Positions 17,876 through 26,006 of a stretch of 64,000 nucleotides of DNA are shown in pieces (position 1 is the first letter of the stretch; each line of letters starts with the position of its first letter). The stretch is from Pseudomonas sp. PDNC002 (GTDB lineage: Bacteria; Pseudomonadota; Gammaproteobacteria; Pseudomonadales; Pseudomonadaceae). The DNA lies in contig NZ_CP070356.1 of assembly GCF_016919445.1 (NCBI RefSeq), positions 3,847,502-3,911,501 on the forward strand, given 5' to 3'. The position numbers and the translations under genes are program-made. A model generated the notes under the pieces. That model saw nothing but the letters and a program-made list of their open reading frames with translations. It made no database searches and was not told the origin of the DNA.

Positions 17876-18430
17876 ATGAGCCGCCCACTCAACCAAGAGT
17901 CCGTTACGCTGATCATCCGCCACCGTGCGCGGCCCGACAGCGTGGCCGCCTACGAAGCCATCCTGCGCGAGCTGACCCGCGCCGCCAGCGAGTTCCCCGG
18001 CCACCTGGGCGTGGATGTGATGCGCCAGGGCGACCATTTCACTTCCGTGCTGCGCTTCGCCAGCGCCAATGAACTGCAGGCTTGGCTCGACTCGCCGCAA
18101 CGCCGCGAGCTGATCGAACGCGCTGACCCGCACCTGGTCGACGGCGAACAGAAGGAACTGCACAAGGCCCACGAGTTCTGGTTCACCACCCCGGACAACC
18201 CGCAGAAGCAACCGCCGCGCTGGAAGCAAGCGGCCGTTTCCTACCTGGTGATCCTGCCGCTGGTGATGCTGGTGCCGCAGCTCTGGCGCCCGCTGTTCTC
18301 CCAGGTCCCGCTGCTGGGCGGCTTCGTCCCGGCCAACATGCTCATCGTCGCGACCATCGTCCTGCTGGTGGTCTACGTTTTCATGCCACGGGCCACGCGC
18401 CTGTTCTCCGCCTGGCTCAACGCCCGCTGA
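17876..18430 (+). CDS. Antibiotic-biosynthesis-monooxygenase-like protein with two C-terminal membrane helices
   Basis: 184 aa. Residues 1-105 look like an ABM (dimeric alpha+beta barrel) domain: VTLIIRHRARPDSVAAYEAI, FPGHLGVDVMRQGDHFTSVLRF and NELQAWLDSPQRRELI. Residues about 118-175 form two hydrophobic helices (VSYLVILPLVMLVPQLW and NMLIVATIVLLVVYVFM), which would anchor the domain at the inner membrane. ABM proteins act as cofactor-free monooxygenases on quinone-like substrates or as haem-degrading enzymes; the role here is unknown. GGAGGGAACCCC precedes ATG. Confidence 0.85.
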   Translation: MSRPLNQESVTLIIRHRARPDSVAAYEAILRELTRAASEFPGHLGVDVMRQGDHFTSVLRFASANELQAWLDSPQRRELIERADPHLVDGEQKELHKAHEFWFTTPDNPQKQPPRWKQAAVSYLVILPLVMLVPQLWRPLFSQVPLLGGFVPANMLIVATIVLLVVYVFMPRATRLFSAWLNAR

Positions 18431-18449
18431 TCGAAAGAGGAACTTGCCC

Positions 18450-20288
18450 ATGTACGCCGACCTGATCCTGACCAACGGCCGCTTCCACACCGTCGACCGC
18501 GAGAAACCCGAGGCCACCGCCGTGGCCATCGCCGACGGCAAGTTCATCGCCGTCGGCACCGAAGCGGAGGCCATGGCCTTGCGCGCCGGCGCCACCCGCG
18601 TCATCGACCTCAAGGGACGCACCGCGATCCCCGGCCTCAACGACTCGCACCTGCACCTGATCCGTGGCGGGCTGAACTACAACCTGGAGCTGCGCTGGGA
18701 AGGCGTGCCGTCCCTGGCCGACGCCCTGCGCATGCTCAAGGAGCAGGCGCTGCGCACGCCCTCGCCGCAATGGGTGCGCGTGGTGGGCGGCTGGAACGAA
18801 TTCCAGTTCGCCGAAAAACGTATGCCGACCATCGAAGAGCTGAACCAGGCGGCGCCGGAAACACCCGTCTTCGTCCTTCACCTCTACGACCGTGCGCTGC
18901 TCAACCGCGCCGCGCTGCGCGTCGTCGGCTACACCAAGGACACCCCGAACCCGCCCGGTGGCGAGATTGTCCGCGACAGCAAGGGCGAGCCCACCGGCAT
19001 GCTGGTGGCGCGACCGAACGCGATGATCCTCTACGCGACCCTGGCGAAAGGGCCGAAGCTGCCGTTCGAGTACCAGGTCAACTCCACCCGCCAGTTCATG
19101 CGCGAACTGAACCGCCTGGGCGTCACCAGCGCCATCGATGCCGGCGGTGGTTTCCAGAACTACCCGGACGATTACCAGGTGATCGAGCAGCTGGAAAAAG
19201 AAAACCAGCTCACCGTGCGCATCGCCTACAACCTGTTCACCCAGAAACCCAAGGAAGAACTGGCCGACTTCAAGAACTGGACCAGCAGCGTGAAGTACGG
19301 GCAGGGCAGCGACTTCCTGCGGCACAACGGCGCCGGCGAGATGCTGGTGTTCTCGGCGGCCGACTTCGAGGACTTCCTCGAACCGCGCCCGGACCTACCC
19401 GGCACCATGGAAGCCGAGCTGGAACCGGTGGTGCGTCACCTCGTCGAACAGCGTTGGCCGTTCCGCCTGCACGCCACCTACGACGAATCCATCTCGCGCA
19501 TGCTCGACGTGTTCGAGAAGGTCAACCTGGACATTCCCTTCAACGGCCTGCATTGGTTCTTCGACCACTGCGAGACCATCTCGCCGAAGAACATCGAGCG
19601 GGTGAGGGCGCTGGGCGGCGGCATCGCCATCCAGGACCGCATGGCCTTCCAGGGTGAATACTTCGTCGACCGCTACGGCAAGCAGGCGGCCGAGGCGACC
19701 CCGCCGATCAAGCGCATGTTGGCTGAAGGCGTACCGGTCGGTGCGGGTACCGATGCCACCCGTGTCTCCAGCTACAACCCCTGGACCTCGCTGTACTGGA
19801 TGGTCAGCGGCAAGACCGTCGGCGGCATGGAGCTGTACCCCGAGGGCCTGTCCCGCTCCACCGCGCTGCAGCTCTACACCCACGGCAGCGCCTGGTTCTC
19901 CAATGAACAGGGCAAGAAAGGGATGATCAAGGTCGGGCAGATGGCCGACCTGGCGGTGCTTTCGGCGGATTACTTCAGCGTGCCGGAAGACGACATCAAG
20001 GCGATCGAATCGGTGCTCACCGTGGTGGACGGCCGCGTGGTGTTCGGCAGCGGCGACTTCGAGCGGCAGGCGCCGACGGCGATTCCGGTACTGCCGGACT
20101 GGTCGCCGGTGGCCAAGGTTCCCGGCCATTGGCGGCTGCAGGGTCCGCTGCAGCAAGCGGTGCACCAGTGCGCCGGCTCCTGCGGCGTGCATGGCCACAG
20201 CCACGAGCGCGCCCGGCAATCGAGCGTGCCGGTGAGCGACTTCCAGGGATTCTGGGGTGCGTTCGGCTGTTCCTGCTTCGCCTTCTGA
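18450..20288 (+). CDS. YtcJ-type metal-dependent amidohydrolase
   Basis: 612 aa amidohydrolase-3 family protein. Motifs: ADLILTNGRFHTVD (N-terminal beta-sandwich), GLNDSHLHLIRGG (metal-binding His pair), LHATYDESI, WFFDHCE, and VGAGTDATRVSSYNPWTSLYW. It should cleave an amide or imide in the cytoplasm. The last ~45 residues are unusual: a Cys- and His-rich tail (HQCAGSCGVHGHSHERA, then GCSCFAF) that could bind metal. ATG 18450 has AAAGAGG nine bases upstream. It starts 19 bp after the ABM gene and runs toward the porin, so the five genes look like one functional unit. Confidence 0.9.
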   Translation: MYADLILTNGRFHTVDREKPEATAVAIADGKFIAVGTEAEAMALRAGATRVIDLKGRTAIPGLNDSHLHLIRGGLNYNLELRWEGVPSLADALRMLKEQALRTPSPQWVRVVGGWNEFQFAEKRMPTIEELNQAAPETPVFVLHLYDRALLNRAALRVVGYTKDTPNPPGGEIVRDSKGEPTGMLVARPNAMILYATLAKGPKLPFEYQVNSTRQFMRELNRLGVTSAIDAGGGFQNYPDDYQVIEQLEKENQLTVRIAYNLFTQKPKEELADFKNWTSSVKYGQGSDFLRHNGAGEMLVFSAADFEDFLEPRPDLPGTMEAELEPVVRHLVEQRWPFRLHATYDESISRMLDVFEKVNLDIPFNGLHWFFDHCETISPKNIERVRALGGGIAIQDRMAFQGEYFVDRYGKQAAEATPPIKRMLAEGVPVGAGTDATRVSSYNPWTSLYWMVSGKTVGGMELYPEGLSRSTALQLYTHGSAWFSNEQGKKGMIKVGQMADLAVLSADYFSVPEDDIKAIESVLTVVDGRVVFGSGDFERQAPTAIPVLPDWSPVAKVPGHWRLQGPLQQAVHQCAGSCGVHGHSHERARQSSVPVSDFQGFWGAFGCSCFAF

Positions 20289-20346
20289 CCTGTCTGCGCG
20301 GGCCTGCCGGCCCGCGCTTTCTTCCCGCCCGGACGGAGATACCGTC

Positions 20347-21627
20347 ATGTATCGGCTCATGCTCCGCGCCGCGCCACTGTCTTGCTTCGCGCTGGCCTGT
20401 GCCACCGCCCAGGCGGCGTCCCACGACGGAGTGTTCGAGGGCGCCACGGTATCGCTGCTCAGCCGCAACTACTTCCTGCAGACCGACTACCGCACCCAAC
20501 CATCGCCCAGCGGGCAGAGCTATCGCCAGGAGTGGGCGCAAGGTTTCATCTCCACGCTCGAATCAGGCTTTACGCCGGGAACTCTCGGCGTGGGCTTCGA
20601 CGCCCACGCCTTTCTCGGCCTCAAGCTCGACAGCGGCCGTGGCCACGCCGGCACCGGCCTGTTGCCACGCAACGCCGAGGGTGAAGCGGCGGACGACTAT
20701 TCCGACGCCGGTGGCGCGCTGAAACTCGACCTGTCGCAGACCACATTGAAAGTCGGCGAGATGACGGTGGAAACGCCGGTCTTCGACACCGGCGACAAGC
20801 GTCTGCAACCCGAATACGCCACCGGCGCCCTGATCGACTCCCGCGAACTGGGCGGTGTGCGTTTCCAGGCCGGGCGGTTCACGGCGTTCAAGAACCAGGA
20901 TGCCAGCTCCAGCCGAGGCGACTTCGACGGATACGGAGCGACCACGCGGCACAGCGCCGTGAGCTTCGCCGGCGCCGACTTCACGCCGTCCGAGTCGCTC
21001 GGCGGGTCGCTGTTCGCCGGTCAGCTCGACGACACCTGGCGGCAGTACTACCTCAACCTGCACTACCGCCATGCCGGTCTGCTGCTGGACGGCAATCTCT
21101 ACCGCACCCGCGACGAAGGCCAGGCCCGCGCCGGAGCCATCGACACCACCGCCTGGAGCCTGGCGGCGCGCTATCGGGTGGGGGCCCAGGGCTTCCTGCT
21201 CGGCTACCAGAAGATCGACGGCGACACGCCATTCGACTTCGTCGGAGGCGACTCCATCTACCTCGCCAACTCGATCAAGTACGCGGATTTCAACGGGCCC
21301 GGCGAGCACTCCTGGCAGGCCCGCTACGACTTGGACCTGGGGGTGTTCGGCGTACCGGGGCTGAGCTTCATGACCCGCTATGTGCGTGGCAGTGGCATCA
21401 ACGGCAGCCATGCGCCGGCCAATGGCGCCTACGCCGGACTGCAAGGCCGGGGCGGCCGTCACTGGGAGCGGGACAGCGAGTTTCGCTATGTCTTCCAGTC
21501 CGGTCCGGCCAAGGACTTGTCGCTGTATGTGTCGCAGGTCAGCCATCGCGCCAACGCCGCACAGGGCGGCGATGACATCGACCGGCTGTACCTGATCGTC
21601 GAGTACCCGCTCAAGGGCGTGTTCTAG
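20347..21627 (+). CDS. OprD-family outer-membrane porin
   Basis: 426 aa with signal peptide (…FALACATAQA) and the typical OprD start (GATVSLLSRNYFLQTDYR, then YRQEWAQGFISTLESGFTPG). Further family blocks are LGGVRFQAGRFTAFKNQD and RDSEFRYVFQSGPAKDLSLYV; it ends in aromatic Phe. It would form a substrate-selective channel and is probably the entry route for the compound handled by the preceding enzymes. Its stop overlaps the stop of the convergent LysR gene in a CTAG tetramer (21624-21627). Confidence 0.94.
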   Translation: MYRLMLRAAPLSCFALACATAQAASHDGVFEGATVSLLSRNYFLQTDYRTQPSPSGQSYRQEWAQGFISTLESGFTPGTLGVGFDAHAFLGLKLDSGRGHAGTGLLPRNAEGEAADDYSDAGGALKLDLSQTTLKVGEMTVETPVFDTGDKRLQPEYATGALIDSRELGGVRFQAGRFTAFKNQDASSSRGDFDGYGATTRHSAVSFAGADFTPSESLGGSLFAGQLDDTWRQYYLNLHYRHAGLLLDGNLYRTRDEGQARAGAIDTTAWSLAARYRVGAQGFLLGYQKIDGDTPFDFVGGDSIYLANSIKYADFNGPGEHSWQARYDLDLGVFGVPGLSFMTRYVRGSGINGSHAPANGAYAGLQGRGGRHWERDSEFRYVFQSGPAKDLSLYVSQVSHRANAAQGGDDIDRLYLIVEYPLKGVF

Positions 21628-22538
21628 TCAGGCTTGCAGCGGCCGATGTCGCGGCCAGCCAGGTTCTCGCCGCTGAACTGCGCCGCGTCCTGATCGAAGA
21701 TCGCGCGAAGCCAGTCACTCACCGCCTGGAAGCGCCCGATACGCCCCGCGTCGCGGTGGCTGAGCAGCCAGATTTCCCGCGCCACCACCGGGCCGGTCAG
21801 GCGTACCAATCCATTGCGTTCGCCGAGGATGCACGGCAGCAGTGCCATGCCCAGGCCGGTTTCGCAGGCGTGGGTGAGGGTGGTCACGCTGCTGGCGCGC
21901 AGGGCAAAGCTGGCGTCAGGGGCGAAGGTGCGCAGCCACTGCATTTCCGGGGTGTCGTCCAGCTCTTCGCCATAGGCCAGCCAGGGCTGCTGCGGCCAGT
22001 CCTGCGGCGGCAGTTGAGCGAAGGCGGTGGCGGCATAGACCGCGAAACCGATATCGGCCACCTTGCGGGCCACCAGTGCGGCGTCTTCCTGGGGGCGCGC
22101 AAGGCGCAGGGCGAAGTCGGCCTCGCGGCGGGTGAAGGACAACGAACGGTTGGCCGGAATCAATTGCAGCTGCAGGTTCGGATAGGTGCGCGACAACTGC
22201 GGCATGTGCTGCACCAGCCAGTGGCTGAAGAGGAAATCGATCGACGTCAGGCGCACCGAGCCGGTGATGGCGCTGGCTTCGTTGCGGGTCTCCAGCAACA
22301 TGCTCTGCACGTCGCCGAGGATGCGCTCGCCATAGGCGAGGAACGCCTCGCCGGCATCGGTGGCCTTGTAGCCGGCGTTGTCGCGGATGAACAGGCGGGT
22401 CTGCAAGGCGCTTTCGGCGGCCACCAGGCGCCGGCTCATGGTCGAGGGGTCGACGCCCAGCGCGCGGCCGGCGGCGCTCATGCTGCCGTGGCGGGCCAGC
22501 GCGAGGAGGATCGGGATGTCGTTCCAGTCGAAGTTCAC
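21624..22538 (-). CDS. LysR-type transcriptional regulator
   Basis: 304 aa. N-terminal winged helix-turn-helix (FDWNDIPILLALARHGSMSAAGRALGVDPSTMSRRLVAAE) followed by a LysR effector domain (SVRLTSIDFLFSHWLVQHMP...; ETGLGMALLPCILGE). GTG 22538 is chosen because AGGGAG lies 7 bases upstream; the longer open frame to 22631 overlaps the isochorismatase gene. Probably co-transcribed with that gene (19-bp gap). It is a candidate regulator of the convergent hydrolase-porin group. Confidence 0.92.
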   Translation of the reverse strand: MNFDWNDIPILLALARHGSMSAAGRALGVDPSTMSRRLVAAESALQTRLFIRDNAGYKATDAGEAFLAYGERILGDVQSMLLETRNEASAITGSVRLTSIDFLFSHWLVQHMPQLSRTYPNLQLQLIPANRSLSFTRREADFALRLARPQEDAALVARKVADIGFAVYAATAFAQLPPQDWPQQPWLAYGEELDDTPEMQWLRTFAPDASFALRASSVTTLTHACETGLGMALLPCILGERNGLVRLTGPVVAREIWLLSHRDAGRIGRFQAVSDWLRAIFDQDAAQFSGENLAGRDIGRCKPD

Positions 22539-22557
22539 GGCGATCTCCCTGCGGCGA

Positions 22558-23085
22558 TCAGAAGCGCACGTCGGTGGCTGCGACGACTGTCGCGCGCTGG
22601 CCGAAACTGCTGATGCTGCCCAGCACCGCATTGTGGTGGGCGGTGATCTGCGCGGCGCTCAGCACGGCGTTGTCCACGGTGGAGTGCGCATCGCCCACCA
22701 GCGTGACCGCATAACCCTGGGCCAGGGCGCGGCGGGTGGTGGTGTCGACGCAGTAGTCGCTCTGCAGCCCGCAGATCACCAGGTGGTCGACGCCGCGCGC
22801 CTGCAGCAGCTCGCCCAGCTCGGTACGCAGGAAGGAATCCGGCGTGGTCTTGCGTACCTTGAGGTCGCTGGTTTCGGCCAGCAGGCGCGACTCCAGCTGC
22901 CAGCCCGCGCTGCCATACGGCAGGTCGTCGTCCTCGTGCTGTACAAGTACCACCGGTACGCCCGCCTGGCGCGCCGCGCGGCTCATGCCGTTGATGCGCT
23001 GCAGGACGTTGTCGATATCGAAGCAGGCGGAGTTGCCGGAACACAGGTCGGACTGGACGTCGATGATCAGCAGGGCGGTGCTCAT
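22558..23085 (-). CDS. Isochorismatase-family cysteine hydrolase
   Basis: 175 aa. The motifs TALLIIDVQSDLCSGN (acid), VRKTTPDSFLRT (Lys) and LVICGLQSDYCVDTT (nucleophilic Cys) form the family's catalytic triad. Size and motif spacing match small amidohydrolases of the nicotinamidase/isochorismatase superfamily. Substrate unknown. It lies directly upstream of the LysR regulator in the same orientation, so its product could generate or remove the inducer. ATG 23085. Confidence 0.9.
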   Translation of the reverse strand: MSTALLIIDVQSDLCSGNSACFDIDNVLQRINGMSRAARQAGVPVVLVQHEDDDLPYGSAGWQLESRLLAETSDLKVRKTTPDSFLRTELGELLQARGVDHLVICGLQSDYCVDTTTRRALAQGYAVTLVGDAHSTVDNAVLSAAQITAHHNAVLGSISSFGQRATVVAATDVRF

Positions 23086-23207
23086 GGTGGGAAAATTCCG
23101 GAAACTCAGTGGAGCGGGGAATGGTAGCTGCCCGGATGCGCCGGGCCAATCTCGTCCGCACGTTGCGCTGAGCCTGCGCCCGAGCCGCTTGCGCGCCGCG
23201 CGGGCGA

Positions 23208-25772
23208 TCAGTCGCCCTGGCGGCCCAGCATGCCGTTGACCTTGTCGCGCAACGCGTCGATGGAGAAGGGCTTGGCGATCATCGACATGCGCGTGGCCAG
23301 TTCGCTGCCGTCGATGTGCACGATCTCGGCGAAGCCGGTGGCGAACAGGATGGGCAGCTCGGGGCGCACCTGGCGCGCGGCTTGCGCCAATTCCTCGCCG
23401 TTCATCCCCGGCAGGCCCACGTCGGTGAGCAGCAGGTCGATGCGCGTTTCGCCCTGCAGGACCGGCAGCGCCTGCTCGGCATCCTCGGCCTGCAGCACCT
23501 GGTAGCCGATCTCCTCCAGCACTTCCACGGTGAGCATGCGCACCAGGTCATTGTCCTCGACCACCAGCACGCAGAGTTGCTGGTTGGCCGTTTGGTTGGG
23601 GGTGACGGGAATGTCGGGGATGCTGACCACGGAGCTGCCTCTCGGGAAATAGAGTGTGACGCAGGTGCCCTGGCCGGGCTGGCTGCGCAGGCGGATGTGT
23701 CCGCCGGATTGTTTGATGAAACCGTAGACCATCGACAGGCCCAGGCCGCTGTTGGGGCCGATGCCCTTGGTGGTGAAGAACGGGTCGAAGACGTGGGCCA
23801 GCGTCGCTTCGCTCATGCCCTGGCCGTTGTCCTGCACGCTGAGGGCGAGGTAGTCGCCGGCCGGTAGATCGCTGTCGCCGCTGACGATCTCCTGGGTGCG
23901 CAGGGTGATTTCCAGGGTGCCGCCCGAGGGCATGGCGTCTCGCGCATTGTCCACCAGGTGCTGCAGGGTCTTGTGCAACTGGTCGCGGTCGCTGATGACG
24001 CTGTCGGCGGCATCGGTGTCGAGGGTCAGCTCGACTCCCGGTCCGGCCCGCTCGCTCAGTTCGGCCTGCCAGGCGTGCAACTGTTGGTCGAGCGCCACGG
24101 GGTGCATCGCCAGCGCCTGGCGGCGGGCGAAGGCGAGCAGGTTGTGGGTCAGTTCGGCGGCGCGCTCGGTGGCCTGGGTGGCGGCGTGGAGAATGTGGTT
24201 GATCTCCGGCTGGGCGTTGGCCGGCGCGCGGCGGGTGATCAGGTCGAGGCTGAAACGGATGCTGGCCAGCAGGTTGTTGAAGTCATGGGCGATGCCGCCG
24301 GTGAGCTGGCCGACCGCTTCCATGCGCTGGGCGCTCAGCAGCGCCAGTTGCGCCTGTTTCAGCAGTTCGGCGCTGCGCTTCTGCTCGGTGATGTCGCGCC
24401 CGCAGCCGTAGATCAGGCCGTTGTCCTCGCTGGCGTGCCAGGACACCCAGCGGTAGCTGCCGTCGGCGTGGCGCAAGCGGTTCTCGAAATGCTGCAGGCG
24501 CTCGCCACGGGACAGGACGGCGCGCATGTCGATACTGGCGGGCAGGTCGTCCGGGTGCACCAGTGACTCGCTGCTGCTTCCGCTCAGTTGCTGCTCTGTC
24601 CAGCCCAGGAGGCTGGTCCAGGCGGGGTTGACGCTGCGCAGGACGCCCTGGTGGTCGAGCACACACAGCAGGTCCTGGCTCATGGCCCAGACGCGGTCGC
24701 GCTCCAGGGTACGTTGCCGGGCATCCTCCTGGACCGCCTCCTGGACCTGCCGCTCTTGCGAGCGCTGGGTGGCCGCGGCCAGGGCGCTGCCGAGCAGGGC
24801 GGCCAGTTCGTTGAAGAACTCGGCGTAGTGTTCGTCCAGGCGGCGCCGCGGACTGATGCCGAATACCGCGAGGCTGTCGGCATAGCCCGTCAGTGGCGTG
24901 GCGTAGGTGCTGTCGAGGGCCTCCGGCCAGGGCGCGAAAGCGCGGACGTGCTGGCTACCCAGGGGCGACTGATGCGCATGATTGAGGCCGCTGAACAGGT
25001 GCAGCGGATCGTCGTCCACCGTCAGTTGCGCCGGGGCGAAACGGTCGCGGGCGTCGGTCCCGCTGGCGCCGAGCAGGGTGCCGGCGTGGTAGATCAGGCA
25101 GAAGGGCACGTCATGGGCGGCATCGGCGAGCAGCGCGATTGCCTGGGTGCAGATCTGCTTGCTGTCGTCGACGTGCCCCAGGCGCTCGGCCAGGCGCGTG
25201 AGCAGGCGCTGGCGGCGCTGCTGGATGACGGTGCCGGTGGTTTCCACCGCCGTATTGAACAGGCCGACGGGTTTGCCGTCCTGGCCGAAGATCGGGCTGA
25301 CGTTGTAGGTGAAGTAGGCTTCTTCGACATAGCCGAAGCGCACCATGGGCAGCAGGCGATCTTCCTCGTGGGCGGCCACGCCGGTCTGCAGGATGCCGTT
25401 GTACATGGGGTCGAGGATCGACCAGATGTCCGACCAGGCCTCGCGCGCCGGCTGGCCCAGGCAGCCGGGATGCTTGTCGCCGGGAATCGCACTCCAGGCG
25501 TCGTTGTACAGCAGAATGAATTCCGGGCCCCAGTAGATGCATACCGGCAGGCGCGAATTGAGGCCGACTTCGAGGATGCCCTTGAGCGTGGCCGGCCATT
25601 GCTCCATGGGACCGAGGGGTGAAGCCGCCCAGTCATGCTGGCGAATCAACGGTGCCATGGCGCTACTGCTGTTGAGGAACTCGCCCTGGCCCGGTTCGGG
25701 CGATGCGACGGTTTCCCCTGGAAGTGTTGGCATCTGCAGATCCTGCGATTGATCAGTCCGACGGTTGATCAT
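23208..25772 (-). CDS. Soluble hybrid sensor kinase (PAS-GAF-PAS-HisKA-HATPase-REC)
   Basis: 854 aa without membrane helices. N-terminal PAS-like region (ASPLGPMEQWPATLKGILEV... IYWGPEFILLYNDAWSAIPG), GAF-like region (~200-345), PAS (~365-475), phosphoacceptor His496 in GGIAHDFNNLL, HATPase (DNGQGMSEATLAHVFDPFFT; GLGLSMVYGF) and C-terminal receiver with phospho-Asp784 (LLLTDVGLPGMNG). The HDFNN form of the H-box marks a HisKA subgroup common in PAS-rich hybrids. Start could be ATG 25772 or ATG 25733 (AGGA upstream of the latter). Divergent from the 1160-aa kinase. The stimulus may be redox or light, but this is not shown. Confidence 0.92.
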   Translation of the reverse strand: MINRRTDQSQDLQMPTLPGETVASPEPGQGEFLNSSSAMAPLIRQHDWAASPLGPMEQWPATLKGILEVGLNSRLPVCIYWGPEFILLYNDAWSAIPGDKHPGCLGQPAREAWSDIWSILDPMYNGILQTGVAAHEEDRLLPMVRFGYVEEAYFTYNVSPIFGQDGKPVGLFNTAVETTGTVIQQRRQRLLTRLAERLGHVDDSKQICTQAIALLADAAHDVPFCLIYHAGTLLGASGTDARDRFAPAQLTVDDDPLHLFSGLNHAHQSPLGSQHVRAFAPWPEALDSTYATPLTGYADSLAVFGISPRRRLDEHYAEFFNELAALLGSALAAATQRSQERQVQEAVQEDARQRTLERDRVWAMSQDLLCVLDHQGVLRSVNPAWTSLLGWTEQQLSGSSSESLVHPDDLPASIDMRAVLSRGERLQHFENRLRHADGSYRWVSWHASEDNGLIYGCGRDITEQKRSAELLKQAQLALLSAQRMEAVGQLTGGIAHDFNNLLASIRFSLDLITRRAPANAQPEINHILHAATQATERAAELTHNLLAFARRQALAMHPVALDQQLHAWQAELSERAGPGVELTLDTDAADSVISDRDQLHKTLQHLVDNARDAMPSGGTLEITLRTQEIVSGDSDLPAGDYLALSVQDNGQGMSEATLAHVFDPFFTTKGIGPNSGLGLSMVYGFIKQSGGHIRLRSQPGQGTCVTLYFPRGSSVVSIPDIPVTPNQTANQQLCVLVVEDNDLVRMLTVEVLEEIGYQVLQAEDAEQALPVLQGETRIDLLLTDVGLPGMNGEELAQAARQVRPELPILFATGFAEIVHIDGSELATRMSMIAKPFSIDALRDKVNGMLGRQGD

Positions 25773-26006
25773 GGTCCCTATCGGACGTTGGATCGTGCCC
25801 GTCGGCAGAAGATTCCACTTATTTCTATCGATAGTCGCGAATATTTCGAACGACCCGCAGGAGCGGGTGTCAATTCGCCAGCCTGTGTCTAGCCTACATT
25901 AATCTCTGTAGTATTCAGAAAGATCTCACAATAACTTCAAACACTTACCTGCAATTTGGCGGATTTTTCCTTCAAATCAGCAGGGATAGCCACCAGGAAT
26001 TCAGTG

